A DNA stretch of 7,173 bases from DASUPK01 sp036520315 (GTDB lineage: Bacteria > Actinomycetota > Thermoleophilia > Solirubrobacterales > 70-9): NCBI GenBank assembly GCA_036520315.1, contig DATDJZ010000037.1, positions 1 to 7,173 on the forward strand, in the 5' to 3' direction. Under the pieces are notes generated by a model. It was not told the origin of the DNA. It was given only the letters and a program-made list of their open reading frames with translations, and searched no databases. Of this stretch, positions 4,968 through 7,173 are shown in pieces. The first letter of the stretch is position 1. Every line of letters starts with the position of its first letter. A program made the position numbers and the translations under genes.

Positions 4968-5531
4968 ATGGAGCCCGCCGCCGCAGTCACGCTGATCGCG
5001 GTGGTGCTGGTGATCCTGGCACTGGTCGTCTACCTGGTGGCGGTGATCCTGGAGCTCCGGAAGATCACCGCCGGGCTCGACGCGGTGATCGAGTCGGTCG
5101 GCGGCATCCTCAAGAAGACCGAGCCGGTGAACGGCGTAGTCGAGGCGATCAACAAGGATCTCTCCGCCGGCACCGACCTCCTCGAAGGCCTGCTGGACAA
5201 GAAGGCCGGTCAGGATGATGCCGCTGGGCTGGTCGAGTCGCTTTACCCCGGATCCGGGGCGTCGGTGCTCGAGCGGCAGGGCAGAAGCGGCGAGGTGAAG
5301 AACATCGACGAGGTCTACACGAGGGGCGCGGTGCAGCTGTTGCGCCTTGGTCGGGAGAGTCCCCTCGGAGTGGGCGCGATGTCCGGCGCAGCCCTCAGGG
5401 ACCCGAGCTACTCGAGCGCGGCGGCGCGGTCGATCTACACGAATCCCAGCGGGCCGGTCGCCGATGAGCCGGGAGGAGCGCCGCACAGGCCGAGGTCTCC
5501 GGTGATCGGCACGGAGTCCGCAGGAGACTAG
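4968..5531 (+). CDS. Small single-pass membrane protein 5 of 5, with extended disordered C-terminus (unknown function)
   Basis: A 187-residue protein, unrecognised and the longest of the set. The membrane helix is at residues about 7-28, followed by E-L-R-K (29-32), which resembles E-I-R-R of protein 3. L23, V26, L30, I33, L37, V40, V44 and I47 keep coiled-coil spacing out of the membrane. V-E-A-I-N-K-D-L (58-65) is shared in part with proteins 3 and 4. The first 80 residues thus match the other four. Residues 81-187 are an added Gly/Ser/Pro/Arg-rich tail that looks unstructured and could be a tether or docking segment for a soluble partner. Its TAG (5529-5531) directly abuts the GTG of coxM, and the AGGAG at 5522-5526 in its last codons serves coxM. 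Confidence 0.8.
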   Translation: MEPAAAVTLIAVVLVILALVVYLVAVILELRKITAGLDAVIESVGGILKKTEPVNGVVEAINKDLSAGTDLLEGLLDKKAGQDDAAGLVESLYPGSGASVLERQGRSGEVKNIDEVYTRGAVQLLRLGRESPLGVGAMSGAALRDPSYSSAAARSIYTNPSGPVADEPGGAPHRPRSPVIGTESAGD

Positions 5532-6407
5532 GTGCAGACACCGGGGCCGATCGAATACGAGCGGGCGACCAGCGTGCAGAACGCGATCGAGCTGCTCGAG
5601 CGCTACGGGCCCGAGACCCGCCTCCTGGCCGGGGGGCACAGCCTCCTGCCGATGATGAAGCTGCGGCTCGCGAACCCGGAGCGCCTGATCGACATCAACG
5701 ATCTCGACGAGCTCTCCTACATCACGGAGGCGGACGGTGAGATCCGGATCGGGGCGATGACCCGCCACCGCGAGTTGCTCGAATCCGAGCTGCTCACCCG
5801 TAACTTCCCGGTGTTCATCGATGCCGAGCGCGTGATCGCCGACCCTCCGGTCCGCAACCGCGGCACGATCGGGGGCTCCCTTGCGCAGGCGGACGCCGCC
5901 GAGGACCTGTCAGCGGTCTGCTCGGCGCTCAAGGCGAAGGTCGTGATCGCCGGCTCGGACGGGGAGCGGGTCGTCTCGATGGATGATTTCCACGTCGGCC
6001 CCTACATGACGGCGATCCAGGACGGCCAGATCCTGACCGAGATCCGCGTGCCCCTGAGGCGGGGCGGCTGCAGCGCACACGAGAAGGTCGAGCGCAGGGC
6101 GGGGGACTGGGCCATCGTCGCGGTTTCCGCCGCGCTCTGGCTGGAGGGCGGCCGAATCGCGGACGCCGGGGTGGCGCTGAGCGCCGCCGGGCCGACGACG
6201 ATCCACGCGACCCGCTCCGAGGAGCTCCTGCGCGGCAAGGAGCCCTCCGAGGAGCTCTTCGCCGAGGCCGGAGCCCTGGCCGCGGAGGACTGCTCACCGA
6301 TCGCCGACGGCCGGGGCCCCGTCGACTACAAGCGACACCTCGCCGACGTGCTCACCAGGCGCGCTCTGAGCCGAGCCGCCGGGCGTTCATCCAACCAGGA
6401 GGGCTGA
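5532..6407 (+). CDS. coxM: CO dehydrogenase-type FAD-binding medium subunit
   Basis: A 291-residue protein, the normal length for CoxM. It binds FAD and passes electrons from the iron-sulfur subunit to the quinone or other acceptor. Both FAD motifs are present: A-G-G-H-S at residues 33-37 and T-I-G-G-S at 112-116, in the context A-D-P-P-V-R-N-R-G before and L-A-Q-A-D-A-A-E-D after. The C-terminal CO dehydrogenase flavoprotein domain follows, with E-K-V-E-R-R-A-G-D-W around 184-193 and D-G-R-G-P-V-D-Y-K-R-H-L near 258-270. TIGGS in place of TIGGN is common in actinobacterial homologues, many of which are annotated only as xanthine dehydrogenase-family subunit M. It starts with GTG 5532, supported by AGGAG 5 bases upstream. 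The order M-S-L matches form I CO dehydrogenase operons, but true CO activity is not proven here. Confidence 0.92.
   Translation: MQTPGPIEYERATSVQNAIELLERYGPETRLLAGGHSLLPMMKLRLANPERLIDINDLDELSYITEADGEIRIGAMTRHRELLESELLTRNFPVFIDAERVIADPPVRNRGTIGGSLAQADAAEDLSAVCSALKAKVVIAGSDGERVVSMDDFHVGPYMTAIQDGQILTEIRVPLRRGGCSAHEKVERRAGDWAIVAVSAALWLEGGRIADAGVALSAAGPTTIHATRSEELLRGKEPSEELFAEAGALAAEDCSPIADGRGPVDYKRHLADVLTRRALSRAAGRSSNQEG
6215..6257 (+). repeat. 13-base direct repeat within coxM
   Basis: CTCCGAGGAGCTC occurs at 6215-6227 and again at 6245-6257, exactly 30 bases (10 codons) apart and in frame, encoding S-E-E-L twice in a surface-type helix region. The first copy runs into a perfect 10-base palindrome, AGGAGCTCCT (6220-6229). 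It is probably coincidental codon reuse or an old duplication. Confidence 0.6.
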
Positions 6408-6884
<477 letters not shown>

Positions 6885-6886
6885 AG

Positions 6887-7173
6887 ATGGCGACCGTCGC
6901 TGCAAAGGAAACGCCGATCGGGTACGGCAACATGAAGCGCAAGGAGGACGCGCGCTTCATCAGGGGCCAGGGGAAGTATCTCGACGACATTGTCCTTCCC
7001 GGGATGCTCCACGGCGCCGTGCTTCGCAGTCCGTATGCGCACGCGCGGATCGTCTCGATAGACACCTCCCGCGCCCTCGCCCACCCGAAGGTGCACCGGG
7101 TGATCACCGCGAAGGACCTCGAGACCCTCGGCCTCGCCTGGATGCCGACCATCTCCTACGACTCGCAGGCCGT
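6887..7173 (+). CDS. coxL: CO dehydrogenase-type molybdopterin large subunit, N-terminal fragment (3' end outside window)
   Basis: Ninety-five complete codons of an open frame run off the right edge. The N-terminus has G-N-M-K-R-K-E-D-A-R-F-I-R-G (14-27), then G-K-Y-L-D-D-I (29-35) and L-H-G-A-V-L-R-S-P-Y-A-H-A (41-53), the standard opening of the large subunit of the xanthine oxidase/CO dehydrogenase family. This subunit holds the molybdenum-pterin cofactor and the active site. A complete protein would be near 800 residues, so the active-site loop that separates form I CO dehydrogenase (AYxCSFR) from form II or other hydroxylases lies beyond the window. It follows coxS with a 2-base gap when started at ATG 6887. 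The symbol coxL rests on gene order and on the CoxG neighbour. Confidence 0.88.
   Translation, partial: MATVAAKETPIGYGNMKRKEDARFIRGQGKYLDDIVLPGMLHGAVLRSPYAHARIVSIDTSRALAHPKVHRVITAKDLETLGLAWMPTISYDSQA

Noticed and set aside
4968..5531. Possible frameshift or fusion in small membrane protein 5 because of its odd C-terminus
   Set aside because: The frame stays open to a stop that abuts coxM with a proper ribosome site, and codon use in the tail is still GC-rich at third positions; a low-complexity tail is the simpler reading.
4274..5768. Two long minus-strand open frames (4274-4990 and 4878-5768) opposite the small membrane-protein genes
   Set aside because: They mirror the wobble pattern of the plus-strand genes, have Arg/Pro/His-rich translations with no recognisable motifs, and would oppose a tightly coupled operon. 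High GC explains their openness.

Overview
The window is about 7.2 kb of GC-rich, gene-dense DNA with overlapping start and stop codons throughout. It looks chromosomal and actinobacterial. The mix of a UBP-type zinc-finger protein, a DUF2630 protein, a luciferase-like (LLM) oxidoreductase and an aerobic CO-dehydrogenase-type cluster suggests a soil lineage such as Thermoleophilia (Solirubrobacterales/Gaiellales-like). That placement is an inference from family content; there is no rRNA or other marker gene here. No gene-free stretch exceeds 300 bases, and I saw no tRNA, rRNA, CRISPR array or insertion sequence.

Left part (1-1871): the C-terminal end of a UBP zinc-finger protein on the plus strand converges with a minus-strand, translationally coupled trio. 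In transcription order the trio is an LLM flavin/F420-type oxidoreductase, a hemerythrin-domain protein and a DUF2630 protein. Each stop codon overlaps the next start by 4 bases. A 175-base divergent intergenic region (1872-2046) carries a palindromic operator candidate and leads into a short-chain dehydrogenase (SDR) on the plus strand. The SDR converges with a minus-strand YceI-family protein, and the two TAG stop codons pair with each other inside a hairpin.

Right part (3354-7173): a plus-strand cluster that begins with coxG (SRPBCC domain, CO dehydrogenase accessory protein), followed by an 83-base gap. Five very small genes come next (3875-5531), each encoding one N-terminal transmembrane helix and a predicted cytoplasmic tail. 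After them come coxM (FAD subunit), coxS (2Fe-2S subunit) and the start of coxL (molybdopterin subunit, cut by the window end). From the first small gene to coxL all junctions are between a 4-base overlap and a 2-base gap, so this is almost certainly one polycistronic unit.

The most interesting feature is the five-gene block of small membrane proteins. Reading them against one another shows they are probably paralogues: a shared W-Y/W motif at the start of the membrane helix in three of them, shared post-membrane motifs, and heptad-spaced tails. They have no function I recognise. Their position between coxG and coxMSL and their matching topology suggest a membrane platform for the molybdenum hydroxylase or for CoxG-mediated quinone coupling. 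The CoxG here is short and has no membrane anchor of its own. Whether the enzyme is a true (form I) CO dehydrogenase cannot be read from this window, because the active-site loop of CoxL lies beyond its end.
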